NCBI RefSeq assembly: GCF_900631955.1
Contig: NZ_UZWD01000004.1
Coordinates: 124,001-188,000 of the forward strand
Direction: 5' to 3'
DNA from: Devosia equisanguinis
Lineage (GTDB): Bacteria > Pseudomonadota > Alphaproteobacteria > Rhizobiales > Devosiaceae
DNA: 64,000 nt
Of the stretch, positions 52,848 through 61,885 are shown one piece after another. Both the position numbers and the translations under genes were made by a program. The notes under the pieces were generated by a model. That model saw only the letters and a program-made list of their open reading frames with translations, had not been told where the DNA came from and did no database searches. The number at the start of each line of letters is the position of its first letter. The stretch's first letter is position 1.

Positions 52848-54479
52848 ATGCAATTCAAGAAGCTCATCGCCGTCGGCCTCGCCGCGCTGATGTCGACAAC
52901 CGCCATCGGTCATGCCCTCGCGCAGCCGATCAACGAAAATCCATTGTCCGACCCGCGCGTGCGCAAGGCGATTGCCTATGCCATCGACATGGACACCATC
53001 ATCGAGACCATCTTCGAAGGTCAGGCGGTTCGCGCCGTCGGCATGCTGCCCGATGGCCCGAACAAGCCCACCGACCTCATCCGCTACGACTACGACCCGG
53101 ACAAGGCGCGTGCGCTGTTGGCCGAAGCAGGCTGGGATTCGAGCCGCGAGCTCGACATGGTCTATTACTATACCGACCAGGCCACTGCTGACCTGATGGC
53201 CGCGCTCCAGGCCTATCTCGCCGATGTCGGCATCACCATGAACTATCGCCTCGTCGAAGGCGATGTCGCTTCACAGATTTCCGTGGTCCCGGATGATCCG
53301 GTGAACGGACCGTCCAAGGTGACCTGGGACATGCTCTACGGCGCCCGCGCCGCGCTGGCATTGCAGGAATATTTCAACCGCTACGCCTATGGCCTCAAGC
53401 CGATGATCCCGAATATTCCGCGGATGAACGAGCTCGTCGCCAAGGTGAACGGCACGACCGATCCCGAGGTGCAGCGCGAGGGCTACTTCGAGATGGAACA
53501 CATCATCAATGAGAATGTGTACCAGATCCCGCTCTACTACCAGCAGCTCTACACCTATGAGAGCGACCGCCTGCACCGCAACGACGCGCCTTATGGCAAC
53601 GAGCAGTACAACTATAACTGGGGCGTCGAGAACTGGACGATCGATCCCGATGCCTCGGGCAAGGCTGTGCTCTATACCAATGCCGGCCCGGCGCAGTTTT
53701 TCGAAGTGCCATGGCAGAACCTGGGTATCTGGGTGGCCAACAAGTTCGCCTTCGACACCGTGCTCGAAGCCGATGGCGCGCTGACCCCTATCGGCGGCGA
53801 AATGGCCGATAGCTATGAGATCAGCGAAGATGGCCTGACCTTCAGCTTCACCCTCAAGGATGGGCTGACCTGGCATGACGGCGAGCCGATCACGGCAGCG
53901 GATGTCGTGTGGTCGATCGGTGCCGCAGCCAAGTTCCCCGTCACCCATCCGGTGGTCAAGACCACCTTGAACAAGATCGAGGGCGCCGATGCCTTCATCA
54001 AGGGCGAGGCGGAAACGCTGGCCGGCGTCTCGGCAGAGGGCAACACGGTCACCATCAAGTTCAGCACGATCGATCCCAATGTGCTGCTGACCTTCAGCCA
54101 GTTCGCGCCGCTTCCGGCCAAGTATTTCGAGGGTGTGGACCCGGTGACGCTGCAGCAGGCGCCGTTCTGGCAAAAGCCGATCGGCTCGGGCCCGTTCAAG
54201 ATCGATGAAGTGGTGATGAACGACTACACCACGCTGGTCCCCTTCGAGAGCTACCACAAGGGCGCGCCGAAGATCGAACAGATCATCGCCCGTCCCTCGA
54301 GCGATAATGACGGTAACCTCTTGGTCAATGCCCAGGCCCGCAAGGCGGACTTCGGCTATACAAAGGCGGCAGGCGACGTGCCGGGTCTCGAAGCCCTCGA
54401 CTACATGCATGTCCACCCGATCGACATTCCCTATACCCGCATGCTCTGGATCAACCAGTTCCCGCATCCGACGAACTGA
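52848..54479 (+). CDS. Circularly permuted family 5 (DppA-type) substrate-binding protein
   Basis: A 543-residue periplasmic protein with signal peptide (residues 1-25, ending HALA). Residues of about 31-265 are the lobe that is C-terminal in DppA/OppA proteins: PLSDPRVRKAIAYAIDMDTI, YDPDKARALLAEAGW, IPLYYQQLYTYES and the usual terminal WGVENWTI. Residues of about 272-543 then give the normal N-terminal lobe: VLYTNAGPAQFFE, YEISEDGLTFSFTLKDGLTW, GEPITAADVVWS and IGSGPFKIDE. The chain ends at LWINQFPHPTN, the stretch that in relatives runs straight into the 31-52 segment. Both lobes look complete and there is one reading frame. It feeds the permeases and ATPases directly downstream. Confidence 0.93.
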   Translation: MQFKKLIAVGLAALMSTTAIGHALAQPINENPLSDPRVRKAIAYAIDMDTIIETIFEGQAVRAVGMLPDGPNKPTDLIRYDYDPDKARALLAEAGWDSSRELDMVYYYTDQATADLMAALQAYLADVGITMNYRLVEGDVASQISVVPDDPVNGPSKVTWDMLYGARAALALQEYFNRYAYGLKPMIPNIPRMNELVAKVNGTTDPEVQREGYFEMEHIINENVYQIPLYYQQLYTYESDRLHRNDAPYGNEQYNYNWGVENWTIDPDASGKAVLYTNAGPAQFFEVPWQNLGIWVANKFAFDTVLEADGALTPIGGEMADSYEISEDGLTFSFTLKDGLTWHDGEPITAADVVWSIGAAAKFPVTHPVVKTTLNKIEGADAFIKGEAETLAGVSAEGNTVTIKFSTIDPNVLLTFSQFAPLPAKYFEGVDPVTLQQAPFWQKPIGSGPFKIDEVVMNDYTTLVPFESYHKGAPKIEQIIARPSSDNDGNLLVNAQARKADFGYTKAAGDVPGLEALDYMHVHPIDIPYTRMLWINQFPHPTN

Positions 54480-54490
54480 CCCCAACTGCG

Positions 54491-54518
54491 GGGGCATTGG
54501 CAGTGACGCCGATGCCCC
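54491..54518 (+). promoter_or_regulatory. Intercistronic hairpin after the binding-protein gene
   Basis: An 11-bp stem with one G-T pair (GGGGCATTGGC / GCCGATGCCCC) and a 6-base loop lies 12 bp after the binding-protein stop, before the first permease gene. The position parallels the hairpin at 4709-4735 and probably sets a high binding-protein to permease ratio. Confidence 0.65.
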
Positions 54519-54560
54519 TGTGGCTCTTTTCCATTTATCGACGGGGATTGGCCAGACACC

Positions 54561-55523
54561 ATGCTGACCTACATCATCAGGCGCGTCCTGATCCTGATCC
54601 CGATGGCTTTTGTCATCTGCTTCCTGGTCTATCTGGGACTTGAACTCACGCCGGGAGACGCTGTCTCCCACATGATCAATCCCGATGCCGCGGGCAGCAT
54701 GAATCCGGCCCAGCTCGAAGCCCTGCGTCAATCGCTGGGGCTTGGGCAGCCGTTTTATGTGCGGTTCTGGGCGTGGTTCACCAATCTCTTGCAGGGCAAT
54801 TTCGGCTACTCGATGAGTGGCGGAGTGCCCATTTCCAACATCATCGCAACGCGCCTTCCGGCGACACTGGAGCTGGCTGCCGTGGCGCTGGTCTTTTCCA
54901 CCGTCGTCGGCAGTCTTCTGGGCGTCGTCAGCGCCCTCAAGCGCGGCAGCAAGACCGATAGCGCGCTGACGGTGGTCGGCATGCTGGGCGTGTCGATCCC
55001 CGAATTCTTCTTCGGCCTCGTCGCCATTTCCATTTTTGCGCTGAACCTGGGGTGGTTTCCGGTCGGTGGGCGTTCCATGCCCGGCCATGTGACGCTTTGG
55101 GACCGGCTGCCGCATATGGTGATGCCGGCCATGGTGCTCTCGATCATGCTCACGGCGGGCGTCATGCGCTATGCACGCTCGTCCATGCTCGATGCCTTGA
55201 GCCGCGATTTCATCAAGACTGCCCGCTCCAAGGGGCTGCCGGAATGGCGGGTCAACCTGCTGCATGGGTTTCGCGTGGCGCTGACCCCGGTCGTGGTTTT
55301 GATCGGCTTCCGCCTGCCAGTGCTGATCGGTGGGTCGGTGATCATCGAGCAGGTCTTTCAGTGGCCGGGTATCGGCAATGAATTCATCTCCGCCGTCCGT
55401 TCGCAGGACTATCCGGTGGTGATGACCATCGCACTGCTCTCGGTCATGGCGGTGCTCATCGCCAGCCTCATCGTCGATATTCTGACCGCGGTGATCGATC
55501 CGCGCGTGCGGCTGGGAGAATAG
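54561..55523 (+). CDS. ABC transporter permease, DppB type
   Basis: A 320-residue inner-membrane permease. The N-terminal YIIRRVLILIPMAFVICFLV helix and ELTPGDAVSHM are typical of DppB/OppB, and the ATPase-docking loop is in DFIKTARSKGLPEWRVNLLH. It pairs with the DppC-type permease that follows by 3 bp. Confidence 0.95.
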   Translation: MLTYIIRRVLILIPMAFVICFLVYLGLELTPGDAVSHMINPDAAGSMNPAQLEALRQSLGLGQPFYVRFWAWFTNLLQGNFGYSMSGGVPISNIIATRLPATLELAAVALVFSTVVGSLLGVVSALKRGSKTDSALTVVGMLGVSIPEFFFGLVAISIFALNLGWFPVGGRSMPGHVTLWDRLPHMVMPAMVLSIMLTAGVMRYARSSMLDALSRDFIKTARSKGLPEWRVNLLHGFRVALTPVVVLIGFRLPVLIGGSVIIEQVFQWPGIGNEFISAVRSQDYPVVMTIALLSVMAVLIASLIVDILTAVIDPRVRLGE

Positions 55524-55526
55524 TCC

Positions 55527-56468
55527 ATGTCAGGTCCCAACTATCCGACCACCCGCCGCCGCACCCGGCTCGACGCGCAGTTCGACCGCATTCGTTCCCG
55601 TGAAGAAGCAGGTCTGGCCAAGTCCGGTGGCGGTTCGCGCGCCGTCAAGAAATTCCTCAACAACCGCCTGGCACTCTTCGGCCTTATCGTCTTTGCCATC
55701 ATTATCCTGGCTTCGGTCTTCGCGCCGCTGTTGACCCCCTACGATCCCAACAAGATCGATTTGCGTGGCATGTTGCAGGCGCCGAGTTGGGAGCACTGGT
55801 TCGGTACGGACCGGACAGGACGCGATCTCTTTGCCCGTGTGCTCTATGGCGGCCGGATTTCCATTCTGGTGGGCCTTGGCAGCGCCATTCTGGCTGCGAT
55901 CATTGGCGTGCTGATCGGCGTCTATACCGGCTATGTCGGCGGGTGGCTCGATGCGCTTGCCATGCGCGTCTCGGAAATCTTCATGTCGTTTCCGCAGATC
56001 ATCCTTGTGCTCATGCTGGTCTCGATCATGGGCCAGTCGCTGGTCAACCTGATGCTGATTTTCACGCTGACCGGCTGGGGCGGCATCTACCGCATGGCCC
56101 GAGCGCGGATGCTGAGCCTGCGCGAGGAAGAATATGTTCTGGCGCTGCGCAGTTTCGGGCTCAGCCGGCCGCTGATCGCCTACAAGCACATGCTGCCCAA
56201 TGCCCTTGGGCCGATCATGGTCAATATCACGCTCTCGACTGCGGCCTTTATTCTTCAGGAAGCGGGGTTGAGCTTCCTCGGGCTTGGCGTGCCGCTTTCC
56301 ATTCCCACCTGGGGCAACATTCTCAACGTGGCGCAGGATATTCGCGTGCTGCAGAACAATTGGTGGATCTGGCTGCCGGTGGGCACGGTGATCTCGCTCT
56401 TCGTCCTCAGCGTCAATTTCATAGGCGATGGTTTGCGCGATGCGACCGATCCGAGCCAGCAGGGGTGA
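55527..56468 (+). CDS. ABC transporter permease, DppC type
   Basis: A 313-residue inner-membrane permease with the cytoplasmic N-terminal extension common in DppC proteins, GTDRTGRDLFARVLYGGRIS, and the docking loop EEYVLALRSFGLSRPLIAYK. It is followed 4 bp later by the first ATPase gene. Confidence 0.95.
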   Translation: MSGPNYPTTRRRTRLDAQFDRIRSREEAGLAKSGGGSRAVKKFLNNRLALFGLIVFAIIILASVFAPLLTPYDPNKIDLRGMLQAPSWEHWFGTDRTGRDLFARVLYGGRISILVGLGSAILAAIIGVLIGVYTGYVGGWLDALAMRVSEIFMSFPQIILVLMLVSIMGQSLVNLMLIFTLTGWGGIYRMARARMLSLREEEYVLALRSFGLSRPLIAYKHMLPNALGPIMVNITLSTAAFILQEAGLSFLGLGVPLSIPTWGNILNVAQDIRVLQNNWWIWLPVGTVISLFVLSVNFIGDGLRDATDPSQQG

Positions 56469-56472
56469 GGCG

Positions 56473-57483
56473 ATGAGCACCACACAAGACATCGCCATCA
56501 GCGTGCGCGATCTCAAGACGTTCTTCTATACGAACAACCGCTGCAACAAGGCGCTCAACGGCGTGTCCTTCGATATCAAGAAGGGCAAGACGCTATGCAT
56601 CGTGGGGGAGAGCGGCTGCGGGAAATCCGTGACCGCCGCCTCGATCATGCAACTCCTGCCGACGCTGTCGCGGATCGAGCAGGGCGAGATCATCTATCAC
56701 GCTGACCGCGGCGATATTCCGCTCCATGCGCTCGAAAAGAATGGGCGGCACATGCGGCGCATTCGCGGGGCCGAGATCGCCATGATCTTCCAGGACCCGA
56801 TGACGGCGCTCAACCCGGTCTATTCGGTGGGTTTCCAGATCAAGGAAAGCCTCAAATATCATATGAGGATGGTGGGCCGAGCGGCGCATGACAAAGCGAT
56901 CTCGCTGCTTAAGGAAATGGGCATCGCCCTGCCGGAAAAGCGGGTCAACGACTTTCCGCACCGCTATTCGGGCGGCATGCGGCAGCGCGCCATGATCGCC
57001 ATGGCCATGGCCTGCAACCCAAAGGTGCTGATTGCCGACGAGCCGACGACGGCGCTCGACGTGACCATCCAGGCGCAGATCTTTGAGCTGATGGACAAGC
57101 TCAAGCGCGAACATGGCACCGGTATCATGCTGATCACCCACGATATGGGGGTGGTGGCCGAACTCGCTGACGATGTGGCCGTGATGTATATGGGCAATAT
57201 CGTCGAGGCCGGGACGGTGGACGAGGTTCTGCGTCAGCCGACCCATCCTTATACCAAGGCGCTGCTCGCCTCGGTGCCGGTGCTCGGCAAGGGCAAGAAC
57301 CAGGACATCAAGGCCATTCGCGGCTCGACGCCCGATCCACTCAACCGCCCCAAGGGCTGCCAGTTTGCCGACCGCTGCGATTTCGCGGTGGCGCAGTGTC
57401 AGACCATGCCCGAGGAAACCCATATCACGCCGACCCATCGGGTCATGTGCTGGCGCTACAAGGAGCTGGTCCCCAATGGCTGA
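56473..57483 (+). CDS. ABC transporter ATP-binding protein, DppD type
   Basis: A 336-residue ATPase starting [20 protein letters not shown] at 56473. Walker [12 protein letters not shown], signature [15 protein letters not shown], Walker [13 protein letters not shown], switch His LITHDMGVV, and the C-terminal oligopeptide-transporter motif [10 protein letters not shown]. It works as a heterodimer with the next gene product, which overlaps it by 8 bp. Confidence 0.95.
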   Translation: MSTTQDIAISVRDLKTFFYTNNRCNKALNGVSFDIKKGKTLCIVGESGCGKSVTAASIMQLLPTLSRIEQGEIIYHADRGDIPLHALEKNGRHMRRIRGAEIAMIFQDPMTALNPVYSVGFQIKESLKYHMRMVGRAAHDKAISLLKEMGIALPEKRVNDFPHRYSGGMRQRAMIAMAMACNPKVLIADEPTTALDVTIQAQIFELMDKLKREHGTGIMLITHDMGVVAELADDVAVMYMGNIVEAGTVDEVLRQPTHPYTKALLASVPVLGKGKNQDIKAIRGSTPDPLNRPKGCQFADRCDFAVAQCQTMPEETHITPTHRVMCWRYKELVPNG

Positions 57484-58516
57484 GAACAAGGATGTTATCC
57501 TGCGCCTGCGCGGGGTGAAGGCGCATTTTCCGGTCAAGGCAGGCGTGTTCAAACGAACGGTGGGCCATGTACGGGCTGTCGACGGCGTCGATATCGACGT
57601 CTATCGCGGGGAAGTGCTGGGGCTCGTAGGCGAGAGTGGCTGTGGCAAGACCACGCTGGGCAAAACCATTTTACAGCTGGTGCGCTCGACCGAAGGTGAG
57701 ATCGTCTATCGCTCGCCTGACAATGAAGAGGCCGATCTCAGCAAGCTCGACAATGACGGTTTGGTGCCGTTCCGCAAACGCCTGCAGATCGTGTTTCAGG
57801 ACCCCCATTCCTCGCTCAATCCTGCTTTTACGATTTTCGGATCGCTGGAAGATCCGCTGAAGAAGTATGGCGTTAAATCAAGGGAAGAGCGCCGGAAAAT
57901 CATCGGTGATCTGCTCGAAGCGGTAAACATGCGGCGCGAATATATGGATCGCTATCCGCATGAATTTTCCGGCGGGCAGCGGCAGCGCATCGGCATTGCC
58001 CGGGCGCTGAGCATCGATCCCGAACTGATCGTCTGCGACGAGGCGGTATCGGCGCTCGACGTGTCGATCCAGGCGCAGGTTCTGCAACTGCTGATGAAGC
58101 TCAAGGACGAGCGTAAGCTGACCTATATCTTCATCACCCACGACCTCTCGGTCACCGAATATATCTGTGACAGGGTGGCGGTGATGTATCTGGGCAAGGT
58201 GGTGGAGCTGTGCCGCTCCGAGGACCTGTTTGCCAAGAATCTCCACCCCTATACCGAAGCCCTGCTCTCGGCCATTCCGGTGGCTGACCTCGACAAGAAA
58301 TCCGAGCGCATCGTGTTGCAGGGAGACGTGCCCAGCCCGGTCAATCCGCCCTCGGGCTGTCCATTCCATCCGCGCTGCCGCTACGCCAAGGACGTTTGCA
58401 AGTCCGTGGTGCCGCCGCTCAAGCGCTATGAAACCGATGGGCATGAGCATTTTGCCGCCTGTCACCTCATCGATTTGCCGGAAGCGACGCAGGAGCCTGT
58501 CGCGCTTTCGGCCTGA
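57476..58516 (+). CDS. ABC transporter ATP-binding protein, DppF type
   Basis: A 346-residue ATPase starting [20 protein letters not shown] at 57476. Walker [13 protein letters not shown], signature FSGGQRQRIGIARAL, Walker B LIVCDEAVSALDVS, switch His FITHDLSVT and the C-terminal GCPFHPRCRYA. It completes the five-gene importer headed by the permuted binding protein. Confidence 0.95.
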   Translation: MAENKDVILRLRGVKAHFPVKAGVFKRTVGHVRAVDGVDIDVYRGEVLGLVGESGCGKTTLGKTILQLVRSTEGEIVYRSPDNEEADLSKLDNDGLVPFRKRLQIVFQDPHSSLNPAFTIFGSLEDPLKKYGVKSREERRKIIGDLLEAVNMRREYMDRYPHEFSGGQRQRIGIARALSIDPELIVCDEAVSALDVSIQAQVLQLLMKLKDERKLTYIFITHDLSVTEYICDRVAVMYLGKVVELCRSEDLFAKNLHPYTEALLSAIPVADLDKKSERIVLQGDVPSPVNPPSGCPFHPRCRYAKDVCKSVVPPLKRYETDGHEHFAACHLIDLPEATQEPVALSA

Positions 58517-58537
58517 CCTTCCAACCTGGAGACGGAA

Positions 58538-59461
58538 TTGTCCGCACTTTCCAAGATTACGGGCGTGCTGCCCGCCCTCGTCACGCCATTCGACGAGAAT
58601 GAGAATTTTGACGAGGGGCGCATGCGCGCCATCGTCGATTTTCTCATCGGCCGGGGCGTCGACGGGCTCTATGTGACCGGCAGCACCGGCGAAGCCTTCA
58701 TGATGTCACCCGAGGAGCGCAAGCGGGTGCTCGAGGTGGTGACCGATGAGGTCAAGGGCCGGGTGCCGGTCATCGCCCATATCGGCGCGATCAGCACGCA
58801 TCTGTCTATCGACCTCGCCCGGCACGCCGAAAAGGTGGGCGCCGATGCCCTGTCCTCGGTGCCGCCCTTCTATTGGGGCTTTTCGCAGGACCAGGTCGTC
58901 TCCTACTATACCGATATCACGGCTTCTACCGGCCTGCCGATGTGCGCCTATAACGTGCCGCTGGCAGGCTTGTTCGGCTTCGACATGATCAAGCGGCTGG
59001 CCGAGATCCCGGGCGTCGAAGGCATCAAGTATACTGCGCCCACCCATCACGACATCATGCGCGTCAAGGCCGAGATCGGCAGCGACTTCGTCATTTATTC
59101 TGGTGCCGACGAGATGGCCATGTCCGGCCTCGCCTTTGGCGCCGACGGGATCATCGGCAGTTTCTACAATACCATTCCCGAGATTTACCTGGCGCTCTAT
59201 GCGGCGGTTAAGGCGGGCGACATGGCCGAGGCCAAGGCGCTGCAGGAAGTGGGCAATGCCGTCATCTTCTTCACCCTGCCGCGCAACCCCATCGCCGCCA
59301 TCAAGCGCAGCATGGCCTGGCAGGGCGCCGATGCCGGCTATTGCCGCAAACCCTTCGGCAATTTCTACAGCGCCGCCGAGGAAGAAAGCCTCAAGGCCGA
59401 ATTCCGTGCCTTCAAGGCGGAACGCGGCCTTACCGGCGTCAACTTCCTCGACGCCATCTAG
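58538..59461 (+). CDS. N-acetylneuraminate lyase-like enzyme (DHDPS/NAL family)
   Basis: A 307-residue class I aldolase beginning with TTG at 58538 (purine-rich CTGGAGACGG upstream). VTGSTGEAF binds the substrate carboxylate, Tyr of YNVPLAGLFG is catalytic, and the Schiff-base Lys is in VEGIKYTAPTHHD. SGADEMAMSGLAFGADGIIG, then GSFYNTIPEIY, is closer to N-acetylneuraminate lyase (GxDE, GSxYN) than to dihydrodipicolinate synthase. It directly follows the importer, so it probably cleaves the imported 2-keto acid sugar or an analogue. The stop codons overlap those of the convergent amidohydrolase. Confidence 0.85.
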   Translation: MSALSKITGVLPALVTPFDENENFDEGRMRAIVDFLIGRGVDGLYVTGSTGEAFMMSPEERKRVLEVVTDEVKGRVPVIAHIGAISTHLSIDLARHAEKVGADALSSVPPFYWGFSQDQVVSYYTDITASTGLPMCAYNVPLAGLFGFDMIKRLAEIPGVEGIKYTAPTHHDIMRVKAEIGSDFVIYSGADEMAMSGLAFGADGIIGSFYNTIPEIYLALYAAVKAGDMAEAKALQEVGNAVIFFTLPRNPIAAIKRSMAWQGADAGYCRKPFGNFYSAAEEESLKAEFRAFKAERGLTGVNFLDAI

Positions 59462-60498
59462 CTGAGGGCGGCGCGGACTTCGGTTCGCGCCGCATCCACA
59501 AGGCTTCGCGCCGTGTCGTGGAAGAGGGCTTCGCGCTGTGCGGTGCTGAGGCCCAACTGGCGGGCACCGCGCTTCATGGCGCGCAATTGTTCATAGCGGA
59601 TATAGGTCATCCGACCGTCGCAATGGCCGAGCGAGAGCTGGTGGTTGGTTTCGGACAGGAAGGCCCAGGCAAAGCCGAAGGCGATGTATTTGCCGCGCAT
59701 TGGGCCGATCATATCGTCGCTGCCATACATGACGCGGTCGACGCCGACGCCATTGTAAAGCGCATCGAGCGCATCGGCTTCGCAGACGGTGGAGGTGTCG
59801 TACCAGACATTGGGCAGGCCGCGCAGGCTCGCAGCGGCTTTCTCGATGGCCCAGGCGGAATAGGAGCGCGCGCAATGGGCGAGGATCCAGCGCACGCGCG
59901 GATATTTTTCGCTGAGACGCACCATGTCCGAGATGTTGTCGGGGTCGGAAATGGCCCGGCGCTTGGAGAGATGCATCATGACGATAAGGCCGAGGCGGTC
60001 GGCGAGGGCGATTTGATGCTCGGGCAGGAAGTCGGTGATCGAGGCTTCGGCGCGGTCGGCGTTAGTGGCGTAGACCAAATAGGGTTTGAGGCCAATGGCG
60101 CCGGTGCGCCTGAGGGTGGCAAGGATTTCGGCCTCGCTCATGCCGGGATGGACCAGCATCAGGGCTGCGGAATCCACGCTCCTGGCGGCTTCCGCAGCGA
60201 CATAGATGTTCGAGGCGTCGAAATCGCACTGGCCGGCAAAAGGGAAGGGGAATGCCAGGCGTTCGACCTGTCGACCTGGTAGGAGCGCGGCGTCGATTTC
60301 GTCGGCCAGTTTGGTCGTCACTTCGGGAAAGTAGCGGCCAATGCTGGGAGCGTAGGGGCCGGTTTCCTTGTCGGGATTGAGGTTGAAGGCCCAGCGGTAG
60401 ATGTGGGTATGCACGTCGAAGACGCGGCCCGGCACGAAGTTCTCCAGTTCCTCCGCCCAGATGCGCTTGTCGAGATCGGTGGGTGTGAAATCGTACAT
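59458..60498 (-). CDS. Amidohydrolase family 2 (TIM-barrel) protein
   Basis: A 346-residue metal hydrolase. Metal ligands are expected in FDVHTHIYRW (HxH), MMHLSKRR, WILAHCARS and MYGSDDMIG (Asp). The family includes lactonases and decarboxylases such as uronate- or dicarboxylate-lactone hydrolases. It is divergent from the aminotransferase at 60573, with shared site C in the 74-bp gap, and ends in a CTAG shared with the lyase gene. Confidence 0.88.
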   Translation of the reverse strand: MYDFTPTDLDKRIWAEELENFVPGRVFDVHTHIYRWAFNLNPDKETGPYAPSIGRYFPEVTTKLADEIDAALLPGRQVERLAFPFPFAGQCDFDASNIYVAAEAARSVDSAALMLVHPGMSEAEILATLRRTGAIGLKPYLVYATNADRAEASITDFLPEHQIALADRLGLIVMMHLSKRRAISDPDNISDMVRLSEKYPRVRWILAHCARSYSAWAIEKAAASLRGLPNVWYDTSTVCEADALDALYNGVGVDRVMYGSDDMIGPMRGKYIAFGFAWAFLSETNHQLSLGHCDGRMTYIRYEQLRAMKRGARQLGLSTAQREALFHDTARSLVDAARTEVRAALS

Positions 60499-60517
60499 GG
60501 CGACGCTCCCTTTTGTC

Positions 60518-60546
60518 TTGAACTATCATGTTACACTGATAACAAT
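60518..60546. promoter_or_regulatory. Promoter region with shared operator site C
   Basis: The minus strand of 60523-60542 reads TTATCAGTGTAACATGATAG, matching sites A and B at the core TTA.CA....AACAT..T. It contains two overlapping inverted repeats, TGTTA-N6-TAACA (60529-60544) and TATCA-N8-TGATA. A weak -35 (TTGAAC at 60518) and an AACAAT 17 bp later could drive the aminotransferase gene. Confidence 0.55.
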
Positions 60547-60572
60547 ATAACCAAAGCGCAAGGGAGGATTTC

Positions 60573-61877
60573 GTGGGGGCGGGTCAGGAACTCTGGAAAA
60601 AGGCCAAACGGTTGATACCGGGCGGCAATATGCTTTTGTCAAAGCGGCCGGAAATGTTCCTGCCGGAGCAGTGGCCGGCCTATTTCAGCAAGGCCAAGGG
60701 GTGCCGCGTCTGGGACCTCGACGGGCGCGAATTGATCGACATGACGATCATGGGCGTCGGCGCCAATACGCTCGGCTATGGGGACGAGCGCGTCGATGCG
60801 GCGGTGGTCGCGACCGTGGCACAGGGCAATATGTCGACGCTCAATGCGCCTGAAGAGGTGGAATTGGCAGAGCGGTTGGTGGCGATGCACCCTTGGGCCG
60901 AGATGGCGCGCTTTGCGCGCACCGGCGGCGAGGCCAATGCGGTGGCCATCCGGATTGCCCGCGCGGCCTCAGGCCGGGATGGCGTGGCCATTTGCGGCTA
61001 TCACGGCTGGCACGACTGGTATCTGGCATCCAATCTCGGCGAGGACGATAGCCTGGCCGGGCATCTCCTGCCGGGGCTCGACCCGCAAGGGGTGCCGCGG
61101 AACTTGCGCGGCACGGTGTTTCCGTTTGGCTTCAATGACATTGCCGCGCTCGAGGCATTGATCGCGACCGGGAAGATCGGCGTGATCATGATGGAGGTGG
61201 CGCGCACCTTTGATCCGTCGCCAGATTTCCTGCGGAAGGTGCGGGAGCTGGCTACGGCGCATGGCATCGTGCTGATTTTCGACGAATGCACCTCAGGCTT
61301 TCGCCAGAGTTTTGGCGGTCTGCACACGCTTTATGGCGTCGACCCCGACATGGCGGTGTTTGGCAAGGCGCTGGGCAATGGCTATGCGGTGACCGCCGTT
61401 ATCGGTCGGCGCGCGGTGATGGAAGCAGCGCAGAACAGCTTTATCAGCTCGACCTTCTGGACCGAGCGGATCGGCTCTGCGGCCGCACTGGCGACGCTCG
61501 ATGTCATGGAGCAAACCCAGTCCTGGGAGGTCATTACCGGGATCGGCGTGGATATCACCCAGCGCTGGCGGGAGTTGGCGGCAAAGCATGGGATTGAAAT
61601 CTCAACAGCCGGTCTACCGGCCCTGACCGGGTTTGCGTTCAAGGGGGCGAATGCCGCCGCCTACAAGACGCTGATCAGCCAGGAAATGCTTGAGAGGGGT
61701 TACCTGGCTGCCACCAGCGTCTATACCTGCCTCGCCCACACTCCCGATATCGTCGATGGCTATTTCGACGCTCTCGACCCCATCTTTGCCCTCATTGCCA
61801 AATGCGAAGCAGGGCGGGATGTCAGTTCGCTTTTGCGTGGCCCGATCTGCCACGCCGGTTTCAAACGTCTCAATTAG
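60573..61877 (+). CDS. Aminotransferase class III (glutamate-1-semialdehyde aminomutase-like)
   Basis: A 434-residue PLP enzyme beginning with GTG at 60573, with AGGGAGG seven bases upstream. FDECTSGFRQSFGG holds the PLP Asp and VFGKALGNGYAVTA the Schiff-base Lys; ARTGGEANAVAIRIARAASG is the phosphate-binding region. It is a distant paralog of 32751-34055. The context (lyase, RidA, importer) suggests transamination of an amino sugar or amino keto-acid rather than tetrapyrrole synthesis. Confidence 0.9.
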   Translation: MGAGQELWKKAKRLIPGGNMLLSKRPEMFLPEQWPAYFSKAKGCRVWDLDGRELIDMTIMGVGANTLGYGDERVDAAVVATVAQGNMSTLNAPEEVELAERLVAMHPWAEMARFARTGGEANAVAIRIARAASGRDGVAICGYHGWHDWYLASNLGEDDSLAGHLLPGLDPQGVPRNLRGTVFPFGFNDIAALEALIATGKIGVIMMEVARTFDPSPDFLRKVRELATAHGIVLIFDECTSGFRQSFGGLHTLYGVDPDMAVFGKALGNGYAVTAVIGRRAVMEAAQNSFISSTFWTERIGSAAALATLDVMEQTQSWEVITGIGVDITQRWRELAAKHGIEISTAGLPALTGFAFKGANAAAYKTLISQEMLERGYLAATSVYTCLAHTPDIVDGYFDALDPIFALIAKCEAGRDVSSLLRGPICHAGFKRLN

Positions 61878-61885
61878 GACCTGTC

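Noticed and set aside
52848-54479. The permuted binding protein as a mis-joined assembly.
   Set aside because: The signal peptide, uninterrupted frame, intact downstream genes and a clean lobe-to-lobe junction make an error unlikely, though long-read confirmation would settle it.
53271-55265. A 664-residue minus-strand open frame across the binding-protein and permease genes.
   Set aside because: It is antisense to two well-supported genes and shows His/Arg/Asp-rich antisense composition.
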